A stretch of 64,000 bases of DNA from Arthrobacter sp. zg-Y1171 (GTDB lineage Bacteria > Actinomycetota > Actinomycetes > Actinomycetales > Micrococcaceae). The notes under the pieces were generated by a model. That model did no database searches, was not told where the DNA came from, and saw nothing but the letters and a program-made list of their open reading frames with translations. The first letter of the stretch is position 1; each line of letters starts with the position of its first letter. The position numbers were made by a program, and so were the translations under genes. The stretch is from NCBI RefSeq assembly GCF_025244845.1, contig NZ_CP104264.1, forward strand, positions 2,294,001 through 2,358,000, written 5' to 3'. Below, one piece after another: positions 36,201-44,809 of this stretch.

Positions 36201-36250
36201 CAACAAACACTGAGGGCCCGTCCGATTGGACGGGCCCTCAGTGTTTGTTG
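36201..36250. terminator. Bidirectional terminator, 23-bp perfect hairpin
   Basis: Positions 36201-36223 and 36228-36250 are perfect reverse complements around a GATT loop. The inner stem is GC-rich (GAGGGCCCGTCC) and the outer part is A-rich/T-rich, so on either strand the GC stem is followed by a T-rich run (AGTGTTTGTTG). It separates the converging importer and MaoC genes. Confidence 0.9.
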
Positions 36251-36267
36251 CAGCGGTGCAGGGCCAG

Positions 36268-36720
36268 CTACCCCAGCACGTACAGCGAAATCGACTCCGC
36301 GACGCAGGCCGGCTTGTCCACACCCTCGATCTCGATGGTGACCAGGAGTTTGACCCGCACCCCCTGCGCCACGGTCTCCACCGAGGCGATCTCCGACCGG
36401 GCACGCACCCGGCTGCCCACCGGCACCGGGTGCGGGAAACGCACCCGGTCCAGGCCGTAGTTCACCCCCATCACCATGCCGTCCACCCGGAACCGGCCGG
36501 AGGCGAGCGCCGGCAGCAGGGCCAGGCTCAGATAGCCGTGCGCAATGGTGCCGCCGAAGGGGCCCTTGGCGGCCCGTTCGGGATCCACATGGATCCACTG
36601 GTGGTCATCAGTGGCCTCGGCGAACAGGTTCACGCGTTCCTGGTCAATGAGGACCCACTCGCTGGTTTCCTGGCTCCCCACTGCTTCCTGGAGTTCCTGC
36701 ACGGAACCGAAATGCGCCAC
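36268..36720 (-). CDS. MaoC-family (R)-specific enoyl-CoA hydratase-like protein
   Basis: A 150-residue single hot-dog domain. The hydratase-2-type catalytic region reads FAEATDDHQWIHVDPERA, with the Asp/His pair in place, then GGTIAHGYLSLALLP. This hydrates or dehydrates acyl-CoA thioesters in beta-oxidation-like or polyketide routes. A GTG at 36720 is chosen; it lies 2 nt after the SDR stop, so the two form an operon. The partner SDR fits the next chemical step, oxidation of a 3-hydroxyacyl-CoA (inference). Confidence 0.85.
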   Translation of the reverse strand: MAHFGSVQELQEAVGSQETSEWVLIDQERVNLFAEATDDHQWIHVDPERAAKGPFGGTIAHGYLSLALLPALASGRFRVDGMVMGVNYGLDRVRFPHPVPVGSRVRARSEIASVETVAQGVRVKLLVTIEIEGVDKPACVAESISLYVLG

Positions 36721-36722
36721 CG

Positions 36723-37496
36723 CTAGGCCTTCGGTCCGCCGGCGACGTAGAGCACCTGTCCGGAAACGAACGAGGCCTCCTCGCGGGCAAAGAAGGACGC
36801 CGCCGCAGCGATGTCCGCCGGGTTCCCGGCCCGTCCCACGGGAATCTCCTTCGCCGCATGCGCCACGAAGTCTTCGAACGGCACTCCCACGCGTTCCGCC
36901 GTCGCCCGTGTCATGTCCGTCTGGATGAAGCCGGGGGCAATCGCGTTGACCGTGACGTTGTAGCGGCCCAGTTCGATGGCCAGTGTCTTGGTGAAGCCCT
37001 GGATGCCGGCCTTGGCGGCGGCGTAGTTCGCCTGGCCGCGGTTGCCGAGGGCGGAGGTGCTGGAGAGGTTGATGATGCGCCCCCATTTCTGCTGCACCTG
37101 GTGCGCCTGCACCGCCCGGCTCATGAGGAACGCTCCGCGCAGGTGAACGCCCATGACGGCATCCCAGTCCGTGTCCGTCATCTTGAACAGCAGGTTGTCC
37201 CGCAGGATGCCCGCGTTATTGACCAGGATGGTGGGCGCCCCCAGCTCCTCGGCGATGCGGCCCACTGCCTGCTCGACGGCGGCGGCATCGGCGACGTCGG
37301 CGCCTACGCCCACGGCCTTGCCACCGGAGTTGTTGATGGCCTCCACCGTGGCGGCCGTGTCCTCCTCCCGCAGGTCAAGGACGGCGACGCGGTGTCCGTC
37401 CGCTGCGAGCCGCATCGCAACCGCTGCGCCGATCCCGCGTCCTGCTCCGGTGACGACGGCGGTGCGCTGGTCCAATTGTGCTGGTGCCTCAGTCAT
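36723..37496 (-). CDS. SDR-family NAD(P)-dependent oxidoreductase (FabG-like)
   Basis: A 257-residue classical short-chain dehydrogenase. It has the cofactor site VVTGAGRGIGAAVA (about 14-27), the LVNNAG strand and the catalytic triad in NLSSTSALGNRGQANYAAAK (Ser, Tyr and Lys all present). Asp in VAVLDLREED after beta-2 favours NAD over NADP. It is closest in style to 3-oxoacyl-ACP/3-hydroxyacyl-CoA dehydrogenases. The promoter before it contains a TetR-type palindrome. Confidence 0.88.
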   Translation of the reverse strand: MTEAPAQLDQRTAVVTGAGRGIGAAVAMRLAADGHRVAVLDLREEDTAATVEAINNSGGKAVGVGADVADAAAVEQAVGRIAEELGAPTILVNNAGILRDNLLFKMTDTDWDAVMGVHLRGAFLMSRAVQAHQVQQKWGRIINLSSTSALGNRGQANYAAAKAGIQGFTKTLAIELGRYNVTVNAIAPGFIQTDMTRATAERVGVPFEDFVAHAAKEIPVGRAGNPADIAAAASFFAREEASFVSGQVLYVAGGPKA

Positions 37497-37550
37497 GTCT
37501 CTCCTGCCGGTGGCGGCAGCCCACCGGGTGTGTGCTGCGTCTCTTTTGCG

Positions 37551-37579
37551 AGGGTACCGACCGGACGGTACGGGCGCAA
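37551..37579 (-). promoter_or_regulatory. SDR-MaoC promoter with TetR-type operator
   Basis: On the minus strand TTGCGC (37579-37574) and TACCCT (37556-37551) are separated by 17 nt. The spacer is occupied by GTACCGACCGGACGGTAC (37554-37571), an 18-bp palindrome with one mismatched central pair, matching the sites before tetR and at the importer start. This is a classic repression arrangement. The SDR start lies 55 nt downstream. Confidence 0.65.
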
Positions 37580-37726
37580 CGGGAGGCCGCCGGGCCCGGC
37601 CCCGACGTCCCGGTGGAAGTGGTGGCGCAGCAGTTCGGGCTGGCCGAATCCAGCAGCCCGCGCCACCTCCTCGATGCTGAGGTCCGTGTCTTCCAGCAGT
37701 TCCTGCGTTGTCCAGCGACGGTCACG
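37562..37726 (-). pseudogene. Remnant of an AraC-family regulator (C-terminal HTH only)
   Basis: A minus-strand frame reads TTQELLEDTDLSIEEVARAA then GFGQPELLRHHFHRDVGAGP, a clear match to the second helix-turn-helix and closing motif of AraC/GlxA-type regulators. Neither the first helix-turn-helix nor the sensor domain is present: upstream, the frame runs antisense into the WYL gene with no start or similarity. The frame ends in a TGA overlapping the SDR ATG. It is a truncated relic, and now hosts the operator above. Confidence 0.7.
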
Positions 37727-37786
37727 GCCGGAATTAGTTCCGGAACAGGTCAGCTTTCGACCGCATTGACGCGTAGTTTTGATTCC

Positions 37787-38785
37787 ATGTTGGAGACATC
37801 CGCCCGGCTCCTGCAGCTGCTTTCGCTGCTGCAGCTGCGGCGCGAGTGGACCGGGGCAGCGCTCGCGGAACGGTTGTCCATCACCGAACGCACGGTACGC
37901 CGCGACATCGGCAAGCTGCGCACCCTCGGGTATCCCATCTCAGCGTCCCCGGGCATTGCCGGCGGTTACCAGCTAGGCGCCGGCGCGCAGCTGCCGCCGC
38001 TGCTGCTCGACGACGACGAAGCCCTCGCCGTCGCACTCGGCCTTGCCGCGGTGGCCACGGGACCGGTGACCGGAATCGGTGAAGCCTCTGTCCGGGCACT
38101 GGCGAAGCTCGAACAAGTCCTGCCCGGGCGGCTCCGCCCCAAGTTCTCCGCCCTGCGCCAATCCGTCTCCACACTCGCCGGGCCGCCGGGCGGCGTCGAC
38201 CCGGGAATCCTCACCGCCTTTTCCGCCGGCATCACCGAGCACCGGGTCCTGAGCTTCCGTTACACCGCGGCCGACGGCGGCTCCGGACGCCGGGTCGTGG
38301 AACCCTATCGGCTGGTCGGCACGGGCAGGCGCTGGTACGCCGTCGCCTGGGACCTGGACCGCTCCGACTGGCGGACCTTCCGGGTTGACCGCTGCACCAG
38401 CACCCCCGCCCCGCGCGGGCGGTTCACGCCCCGGCCCCTGCCGGCCCGGGACCTCGCCGCCTATGTCCAGGAATCGATTACCCGCAACCCCTACCGCTAT
38501 TCCGTGGTGGTGCGGTTGGCTGCACCGCTGGCGGCGGTTGCCGAGCGGGTGCCCCCGGACGTGGCCAGCATTGAAGCGGACGGCCCCGGGCACACCATCG
38601 TGCGCGGCGGCTGGGACTCCCTGGACCTGCCCCTGATCAACCTGACAGCCTGGGGCGTGCCCTTCGAAATCCTCGACCCGCCGGAGATGCGCGAGCGGGC
38701 CCGCAGCGTGGTCTCCCTGCTGCAGCGCGCCATCGAAATCCCGCCCACGGCGGAATCCGGAAAGACCGTCCGGCCAAGCCACTAG
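37787..38785 (+). CDS. WYL-domain transcriptional regulator (DeoR/YafY type)
   Basis: A 332-residue regulator. Residues 1-60 form a winged HTH (MLETSARLLQLLSLL, LAERLSITERTVRRDIGKL). A WYL domain (about 140-230) has LSFRYTAADGGSGRRVVEPY, a GRRWYAVAWDLDR motif and a FRVDR end, and a WCX-like C-terminal part follows. WYL domains sense nucleic acids or nucleotides in several stress regulators. ATG 37787 is chosen because the open frame extending upstream is antisense to the AraC remnant. The target is unknown; the neighbour hrpA lies 13 nt downstream. Confidence 0.85.
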   Translation: MLETSARLLQLLSLLQLRREWTGAALAERLSITERTVRRDIGKLRTLGYPISASPGIAGGYQLGAGAQLPPLLLDDDEALAVALGLAAVATGPVTGIGEASVRALAKLEQVLPGRLRPKFSALRQSVSTLAGPPGGVDPGILTAFSAGITEHRVLSFRYTAADGGSGRRVVEPYRLVGTGRRWYAVAWDLDRSDWRTFRVDRCTSTPAPRGRFTPRPLPARDLAAYVQESITRNPYRYSVVVRLAAPLAAVAERVPPDVASIEADGPGHTIVRGGWDSLDLPLINLTAWGVPFEILDPPEMRERARSVVSLLQRAIEIPPTAESGKTVRPSH

Positions 38786-38798
38786 ACTGGTGGCAATC

Positions 38799-41700
38799 AT
38801 GGCACTGACAATTTCCTATCCCGAACAGCTGCCCGTTTCCGAACGCCGCGAAGACATCATGGCAGCGATTGCCGCCAACCAGGTCACCGTCATCGCGGGC
38901 GAAACCGGGTCCGGAAAAACCACGCAGATTCCGAAGATGTGCCTGGAACTGGGCCTGGCCGAGAACGGCCTGATCGGGCACACCCAGCCCCGGCGCCTTG
39001 CCGCGCGCACCGTCGCCGAGCGGATCGCTTCCGAGCTCGACGTCGAGCTCGGCGAAGAAGTGGGCTTCCAGGTCCGCTTCACCGGTGAGACCGGCCGGAA
39101 AACCAAGGTCAAGCTGATGACCGACGGCATCCTGCTGGCGGAGATCCGGCATGATCCGAAGCTGAAGAAGTACAGCACCATCATCATCGATGAGGCCCAC
39201 GAGCGCAGCCTGAACATCGACTTCATTCTCGGGTACCTGCGCCGGCTGCTGCCGGCGCGCCCGGACCTGAAGGTCATCATTACCTCGGCCACCATCGATC
39301 CGCAGCGGTTCGCAGAACACTTCGCCCTCAACGGCACCCCTGCACCCATCATCGAGGTGTCCGGCCGTACCTTCCCGGTGGAGATCCGCTACCGCCCGCT
39401 GAACCAGCCGGCGGACGGGGGCAGCGACGAAGACGGCATCGAAGACGAGCTGGAAGAGGACCGGGACCCGGTGGACGCCGTCTGCGACGCCGTCGACGAG
39501 CTCTCCCGCGAGGCACCCGGCGACGTCCTGGTGTTCTTCTCGGGCGAGCGGGAAATCCGTGATGCCGCAGACGCCCTGCGTTCCTCCGTTGCCCGCAATC
39601 CCCGGCTGGCCAATACCGAAATCCTGCCGCTCTTCGCCCGGCTTTCCCTTGCCGAGCAGCACAAGGTCTTTTCCCCGGGCCGGAACCGCCGGATTGTCCT
39701 GGCCACCAACGTCGCCGAGACCTCGCTGACGGTCCCGGGCATCAAATACGTGATCGACACCGGCACGGCGCGCATCTCGCGCTATTCGCACCGCACCAAG
39801 GTCCAGCGGCTTCCGATCGAGCGGATCTCCCAGGCCTCCGCCAACCAGCGGTCAGGCCGCTGCGGCCGCGTTTCCGACGGCATCGCCATCCGGCTGTACT
39901 CGCAGGAGGACTTCGAGTCCCGGCCCGAATTCACCGATCCCGAAATCCTGCGCACCAACCTCGCCGCCGTGATCCTGCAGATGGCCGCCATGGGCGTGGC
40001 CAAGGGACCCAAGGATGTTGCCGACTTCCCGTTCGTCCAGCCCCCGGATTCCAAGGCAATCAACGACGGCGCGGTGCTGCTGCGCGAACTCGGAGCGCTG
40101 CACCCCCAGGGCGGCATCACCGAGGTGGGCCGCAAGCTGTCCCAGCTTCCGGTGGACCCCCGGCTGGGCCGGATGATTGTCGAAGCGGGCAACCGCGGCT
40201 GCACCAAGGAGGTCATGGTGCTCACTGCCGCCCTGACCATCCAGGATCCCCGTGAGCGTCCATCCAAGGATGACCCCGCCCGGGCCCAGAAGGCCGCCGA
40301 AATGCACAAGCGCTTCGTGGACGAGAACTCCGACTTCACCGGCTTCCTGAACCTGTGGCGCTATGTGGAGGAAAAGCAGAAGGAGCTCTCCTCCTCGGCC
40401 TTCCGCCGCCTGTGCAAGAACGAGTTCCTGAACTTCCTGCGCATCCGCGAATGGCAGGATCTCTTTGCCCAGCTGCGCCAGCTGGCCAAGCCGCTGGGTA
40501 TCACGCTCGCCCCGGAGCCGGTGGACCCGGTCGGCAAGTACCGGGAGATCCACATGTCCCTGCTGGCCGGCCTGCTCAGCCACATCGGCCTCTACGACCA
40601 GCGCAAGCGCGAATACGCCGGTGCACGCGGCACCCGGTTCGCGGTCTTCCCGGGCTCTGCGTTGTTCAAGAAGTCCCCGGACTGGGTGATGGCCGCCGAA
40701 CTCGTGGAGACCTCGCGACTGTGGGCGCGGGTGGCGGCGAAGTTCGATCCGCTGTGGGCCGAGGAAGTGGCCCCGCACCTGGTCAAACGCAGCTACAGCG
40801 AACCGCACTGGTCCAAGAGCCGCGGAGCCGTGATGGCCTACGAAAAGGTCACCCTCTACGGCGTACCGGTGGTTCCGCAGCGGAGCATCAACTACGGCCG
40901 CATCGACCCGGTGCTCTCCCGGGAGATGTTCATCCGCCATGCCCTGGTCGAGGGCGACTGGCGCACGCACCACAAGTTCTTCCACCGCAACCAGGCGCTG
41001 CTGGCCGAGGTGGAGGAGCTGGAGAACCGGGTCCGGCGCCGCGGGCTGCGCGTGGACGATGAAACCCTCTTCGAGTTCTACGACGAGCGGGTGGGTGCCG
41101 ACGTCGTCTCCGAGCGGCACTTCGACAAGTGGTGGAAGCACGCCCGGCACGAAAACCCGTCCCTGCTGGACTTCGACCCGGACGCCCTACGCACGGACGA
41201 TGCCGAGGGCCTGGACGAGAACGACTTCCCGAAGTCCTTCTTCTACGGGTCCTTCGAACTCCCGCTCACCTACGAATTCACCCCCGGCGTGCCCTCGGCC
41301 AACGACGGCGTGACCGTCGAGGTGCCCGTATTGTTCCTGAACCAGCTCACCCCGGGGCCGTTTGCCTGGCAGATCCCGGGACTTCGCGCCGAGCTCATTA
41401 CGGCGCTGATCAAGTCCCTGCCCAAGGCGGTGCGGAAGAATTTCGTCCCGGCGCCCGACGTCGCCCGCTCGGCTGCCGCTGCCTTGGCTGCGGATTTCGA
41501 CCCCGCTTCGGACGAGCTGGAACCGTCCCTGGAACTGGTGCTGCGCCGGTTGAAGGGATCCATCATTCCGCCGGGGTCCTGGAACTGGGACGCCGTGCCG
41601 GACCACCTGCGGATGACGTTCACCGTAGTGGATTCCGCCGGACGGGTGCTGGACGAGGGCAAGGACCTGGCCGCACTGCAGGAGTCCCTGGCCCCGGCCA

Positions 41701-42731
41701 CCCGCCGCGCCATTGCCGAATCCCTCGGCGCCACGCCGTCCACCGTCCAGCCGCGCGGCCCCAAGGGACCCAACGGCAAGGGCAAGGCCGGCACCGGAAA
41801 CGGCGCAGGCATCGGCTCAGCCAACGGCACGGGCATCGGTTCCGGCACCGGTTCCTCCGTGGCGGAGCAGACCGGCCTGACCGAGTGGAGCATCGGCACC
41901 TTGGAGAAGCAGGTCCAGCGGCTCGTGGCCGGCCACACCGTGACCGGCTACCCGGCGCTCGTGGACGAGGGCAGCACCGCCGGGGTCCGGATCTTCCAGA
42001 GTGCCGGCGAGCAGCAGGCCGCCATGCGTGCCGGCGTCATCCGGCTGCTGGTGCTCCGCGTTCCCAGCCCGGCCAAGTACGTACTGGAGCACCTGAGCAA
42101 CACCGAAAAGCTGACCTTCAGCCAGAACCCGCACGGGAGTGTGGCCGCGCTCATCGAAGACTGCACCCTGGCCGCGGTGGACAAGCTCACGCCGGAGAAG
42201 CTCCCGTGGACGCGGGCCGAGTTCGACGCCCTGTATGAGACAGTGCGTGCCGAACTGATCGACACCGTCTTCACCGTCACGGCCATCGTGGAGAAGATCC
42301 TGGCCAGCACCCGGCGGATCACGAAGGCGCTCAAGGGCACCACCTCGCTGGCGCTGATCAGCGCCCTGAATGACATCAGGGCGCAGCTGGATGCCCTGGT
42401 GTACCCCGGTTTCGTGGCCCGCACCGGCTATGCGCAGCTGATGCACCTGCCCCGCTACCTGGCCGGTATTGAACGGCGGCTGGAAAAACTTCCGGGCAAC
42501 GTACAGCGGGACGGCCTGTCCATGGCCGTGATCCACCGCCTCGAGGACGAGTACGACGACGCCGTGGCGGCGCTGGCGCCCGGCCGCGGCACTCCCCCGG
42601 AACTCGCGGAGGTCCGCTGGATGATCGAGGAGCTGCGGATCAGCTTCTTTGCGCAGGAACTGGGAACGGCCCGGACCGTTTCGGAGAAACGGATCCGGAC
42701 CGCCCTGAACTCGGCGCTGGCTCCGGCCTAG
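38799..42731 (+). CDS. hrpA: ATP-dependent RNA helicase HrpA
   Basis: DEAH-box helicase, 1310 residues, matching HrpA in size and layout. Motif I is GETGSGKTT (34-42), motif II is IIIDEAHERS, motif III is TSAT and motif VI is QRSGRCGR; HA2/OB-fold and the long DUF3418 C-terminal half follow. A Gly/Thr/Asn/Ser-rich linker at about 990-1030 (GTGNGAGIGSANGTGIGSG) interrupts the C-terminal part. HrpA has been linked in E. coli to rescue of stalled ribosomes. ATG 38799 is preferred to a GTG 9 nt upstream. The stop overlaps the convergent HIT gene by 4 nt. Confidence 0.95.
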   Translation: MALTISYPEQLPVSERREDIMAAIAANQVTVIAGETGSGKTTQIPKMCLELGLAENGLIGHTQPRRLAARTVAERIASELDVELGEEVGFQVRFTGETGRKTKVKLMTDGILLAEIRHDPKLKKYSTIIIDEAHERSLNIDFILGYLRRLLPARPDLKVIITSATIDPQRFAEHFALNGTPAPIIEVSGRTFPVEIRYRPLNQPADGGSDEDGIEDELEEDRDPVDAVCDAVDELSREAPGDVLVFFSGEREIRDAADALRSSVARNPRLANTEILPLFARLSLAEQHKVFSPGRNRRIVLATNVAETSLTVPGIKYVIDTGTARISRYSHRTKVQRLPIERISQASANQRSGRCGRVSDGIAIRLYSQEDFESRPEFTDPEILRTNLAAVILQMAAMGVAKGPKDVADFPFVQPPDSKAINDGAVLLRELGALHPQGGITEVGRKLSQLPVDPRLGRMIVEAGNRGCTKEVMVLTAALTIQDPRERPSKDDPARAQKAAEMHKRFVDENSDFTGFLNLWRYVEEKQKELSSSAFRRLCKNEFLNFLRIREWQDLFAQLRQLAKPLGITLAPEPVDPVGKYREIHMSLLAGLLSHIGLYDQRKREYAGARGTRFAVFPGSALFKKSPDWVMAAELVETSRLWARVAAKFDPLWAEEVAPHLVKRSYSEPHWSKSRGAVMAYEKVTLYGVPVVPQRSINYGRIDPVLSREMFIRHALVEGDWRTHHKFFHRNQALLAEVEELENRVRRRGLRVDDETLFEFYDERVGADVVSERHFDKWWKHARHENPSLLDFDPDALRTDDAEGLDENDFPKSFFYGSFELPLTYEFTPGVPSANDGVTVEVPVLFLNQLTPGPFAWQIPGLRAELITALIKSLPKAVRKNFVPAPDVARSAAAALAADFDPASDELEPSLELVLRRLKGSIIPPGSWNWDAVPDHLRMTFTVVDSAGRVLDEGKDLAALQESLAPATRRAIAESLGATPSTVQPRGPKGPNGKGKAGTGNGAGIGSANGTGIGSGTGSSVAEQTGLTEWSIGTLEKQVQRLVAGHTVTGYPALVDEGSTAGVRIFQSAGEQQAAMRAGVIRLLVLRVPSPAKYVLEHLSNTEKLTFSQNPHGSVAALIEDCTLAAVDKLTPEKLPWTRAEFDALYETVRAELIDTVFTVTAIVEKILASTRRITKALKGTTSLALISALNDIRAQLDALVYPGFVARTGYAQLMHLPRYLAGIERRLEKLPGNVQRDGLSMAVIHRLEDEYDDAVAALAPGRGTPPELAEVRWMIEELRISFFAQELGTARTVSEKRIRTALNSALAPA

Positions 42732-43156
42732 GCTGCGGGAACGGATTCCCCGTGCCCGGCATCGCGCAGGCCCTGGCGCAGCTTTTCCGCATTGGCCGCC
42801 ATCCGCTCGGGGTCCGGGTTGGACTCGGCCCGGCTGAAGTCGAAGTCCTGCAGCGAATTGGCCGGCCAGACGTGCAGGTGCAGGTGGTCCACCTCGAAGC
42901 CGGCAATGCTGAGGCCGGCCCGCTCCGAGCCGAAGACGGACACCTGCGCCTGGCCGATGGCCTGGGCCACCGTGGTGAGCTTCTGCAGGAGGTCCGCGGG
43001 CGCATCCGTCCACTTGTTGATCTCCGCGCGCGGCACCACCAGGGTGTGACCGTCGCTGAGCGGACCGATGCTGAGGAACGCTGCGACGTCGTCGTCCTTC
43101 CAGACGAAATGTCCGGGGATTTCGCCGTTGATGATCCGGGTAAAGAGTGTAGGCAT
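42728..43156 (-). CDS. HIT-family nucleotide-binding protein
   Basis: A 142-residue histidine-triad hydrolase. It has the N-terminal FTRIINGEIPGHFVWKD typical of Hint-like proteins and the active-site HLHLHVWP near residue 100 (His-x-His-x-His). Family members cleave adenosine phosphoramidates or dinucleoside polyphosphates. ATG 43156 is chosen for its AAGGAG ribosome-binding site; an upstream in-frame start lacks one. It converges on hrpA with a 4-nt overlap. Confidence 0.92.
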   Translation of the reverse strand: MPTLFTRIINGEIPGHFVWKDDDVAAFLSIGPLSDGHTLVVPRAEINKWTDAPADLLQKLTTVAQAIGQAQVSVFGSERAGLSIAGFEVDHLHLHVWPANSLQDFDFSRAESNPDPERMAANAEKLRQGLRDAGHGESVPAA

Positions 43157-43249
43157 GGGTGCTCCTTCAGGTTGTCCCTTTGACGCGGCGGCGGACAGGG
43201 GTGCCCGCAGCGGCGGAGGAACTGGTCGGCCGGTAAACATGATTCGACG

Positions 43250-44116
43250 CTACCCCTTTTGCGGCGGGTTTTCGGCCTTGCCCGGATCCGGGCCAACGGC
43301 CGCCGGGGTACCGGGCGTGTTGGACCACTGCGACCAGGAGCCCGGGTAAAGCGCCGCGGTGATGCCTGCCTGCGCCAGTGCGGCCACCTCGTGGGAGGCG
43401 AAGATCCCCGAACCGCAGTACGCCGCAACGGGCCGGTCCGGCCGCACGCCGAGGTCCTCGAAGGCGCGGCCCAGTTCCCCCGGTGACCGGAAGCTGCCGT
43501 CCGGGGCGAGGTTGTCGGTGGAGGGCCGGTTGACCGCGCCCGGGATATGCCCGGCCCGTGGATCCACCGGTTCGGTTTCTCCGCGGTATCGTTCCGGCGC
43601 ACGGGCGTCGATGAGTATCCCCTCGGCCGCCACCCGGCTGACGTCCCGGAGGGATGCCACGGGCATGTGCCCCCAGGACAGGTGCGCCGTCCCGGGCAAC
43701 GGCTCCACCGGACCGCTTTCCAGCGGCAGTCCTGCCCTGCGCCAGGCCGCGAGGCCGCCGTCGAGCAGGAACACGTCCTGGCAGCCGGCGTGCCGCAGCA
43801 GCCACCAGGCGCGTGCGGCGGCCGTGCCCCCGGCGTCGTCATACACCACCACTGTGTCCCCGTCATTCAGGCCCCAGCTGCGGGCGGCCGCGGCGAAGGC
43901 AGCGGGATCCGGCAGGGGATGCCGCCCCTCCGCGGGAACGGCAGGGGCCGAAAGCTCGGTGTCCATGTCCACGTACACCGCACCGGGCAGATGTTCGTGC
44001 AGGTACTTTTCCTCGCCGTCGGCGGCGCCAAGGACCCACCTCACATCCAGCAGCACGGGCCGGCGCGCCGTGCCGAGGCGTTCGTGCAGCTGGTGCGGGG
44101 AGATCAGGACATCCAT
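43250..44116 (-). CDS. Thiosulfate/3-mercaptopyruvate sulfurtransferase (tandem rhodanese)
   Basis: A 288-residue protein with two rhodanese domains. The N-terminal one (about 1-140) is non-catalytic with LLDVRWVLG; the C-terminal one carries the persulfide-forming cysteine in YCGSGIFASH (about residue 238). The CGSG(x)(x)A loop resembles mercaptopyruvate sulfurtransferases more than the CRKG loop of thiosulfate enzymes. Its ATG overlaps the end of the metallo-hydrolase gene by one base. Confidence 0.88.
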   Translation of the reverse strand: MDVLISPHQLHERLGTARRPVLLDVRWVLGAADGEEKYLHEHLPGAVYVDMDTELSAPAVPAEGRHPLPDPAAFAAAARSWGLNDGDTVVVYDDAGGTAAARAWWLLRHAGCQDVFLLDGGLAAWRRAGLPLESGPVEPLPGTAHLSWGHMPVASLRDVSRVAAEGILIDARAPERYRGETEPVDPRAGHIPGAVNRPSTDNLAPDGSFRSPGELGRAFEDLGVRPDRPVAAYCGSGIFASHEVAALAQAGITAALYPGSWSQWSNTPGTPAAVGPDPGKAENPPQKG

Positions 44117-44775
44117 TACAGGTCCACGGTTTCCCCGGCGTCCAGATGCCGGAACTCGGTGCCGTAAACCTTGCCGAACCGGGTCACATGCCCCTCGACC
44201 ATCCCCAGCCCCCGCTCGTTCAAAAGCGCGTCGTGGATGGGATAGGCCCGCTCCGCACCGGTGGCGATGACGAAGTCGATGACCTCCCCCGCCTTGGACC
44301 AGGGTGCATGCATCGGCACCAGCACGGTCCGCGGCCGCAGGCCGTTGGGAACCACGAACGAATCCCCCGGGTGGTAGACCCGGCCTTCCACCAGGTAGCC
44401 GATGTTGGCCACGACGGGAATCAACGGATGGATCAGGGCATGCTGGCCGCCGAAGGACTGGATGCCGAAACCGGCAACGGTGAAGCTGGTGTTGGGCTCA
44501 ACATCGTGGATGCGGCCGCCCACCTCCTCCGGGGCTTCGCTGCGAAGGAGTGCAGCAAGACCCGCCGGGGCATGGAGCTCCAGCGACGGTTGCTCCTGCA
44601 TTGCGGCAAGCACCCGCGGGCGGTCCAAGTGGTCCGCGTGCTCGTGCGTCACCAGGATGGCATCTGCCTCCTTCAGCGCCGTTTCAACTTCGGAAAAGGT
44701 GCCGGGATCCAGCACCAGGACGTGTCCGCCCTGCTCGAACCGGACACAGGAATGCGTGAACTTCGTCATTTTCAT
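44116..44775 (-). CDS. MBL-fold metallo-hydrolase (UlaG-like)
   Basis: A 219-residue single-domain metallo-beta-lactamase fold. It starts MKMTKFTHSCVRFEQGG, has the metal-binding HEHADH (about 60-65), and later HPGDSFVVP supplies another ligand. The short form and TKFTHSCVRF start resemble small UlaG/YycJ-like hydrolases of unknown substrate. It is coupled to the sulfurtransferase gene, so a shared sulfur-related role is possible but unproven. Confidence 0.85.
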   Translation of the reverse strand: MKMTKFTHSCVRFEQGGHVLVLDPGTFSEVETALKEADAILVTHEHADHLDRPRVLAAMQEQPSLELHAPAGLAALLRSEAPEEVGGRIHDVEPNTSFTVAGFGIQSFGGQHALIHPLIPVVANIGYLVEGRVYHPGDSFVVPNGLRPRTVLVPMHAPWSKAGEVIDFVIATGAERAYPIHDALLNERGLGMVEGHVTRFGKVYGTEFRHLDAGETVDL

Positions 44776-44809
44776 AGCGCCACCCTACTCCGGAGGTGAT
44801 CGGCCGCGC

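Noticed and set aside
37478..37786. Extended N-terminus of the WYL regulator
   Set aside because: The open frame continues upstream, but that part is antisense to an AraC helix-turn-helix remnant. The ATG at 37787 starts exactly at the winged HTH.
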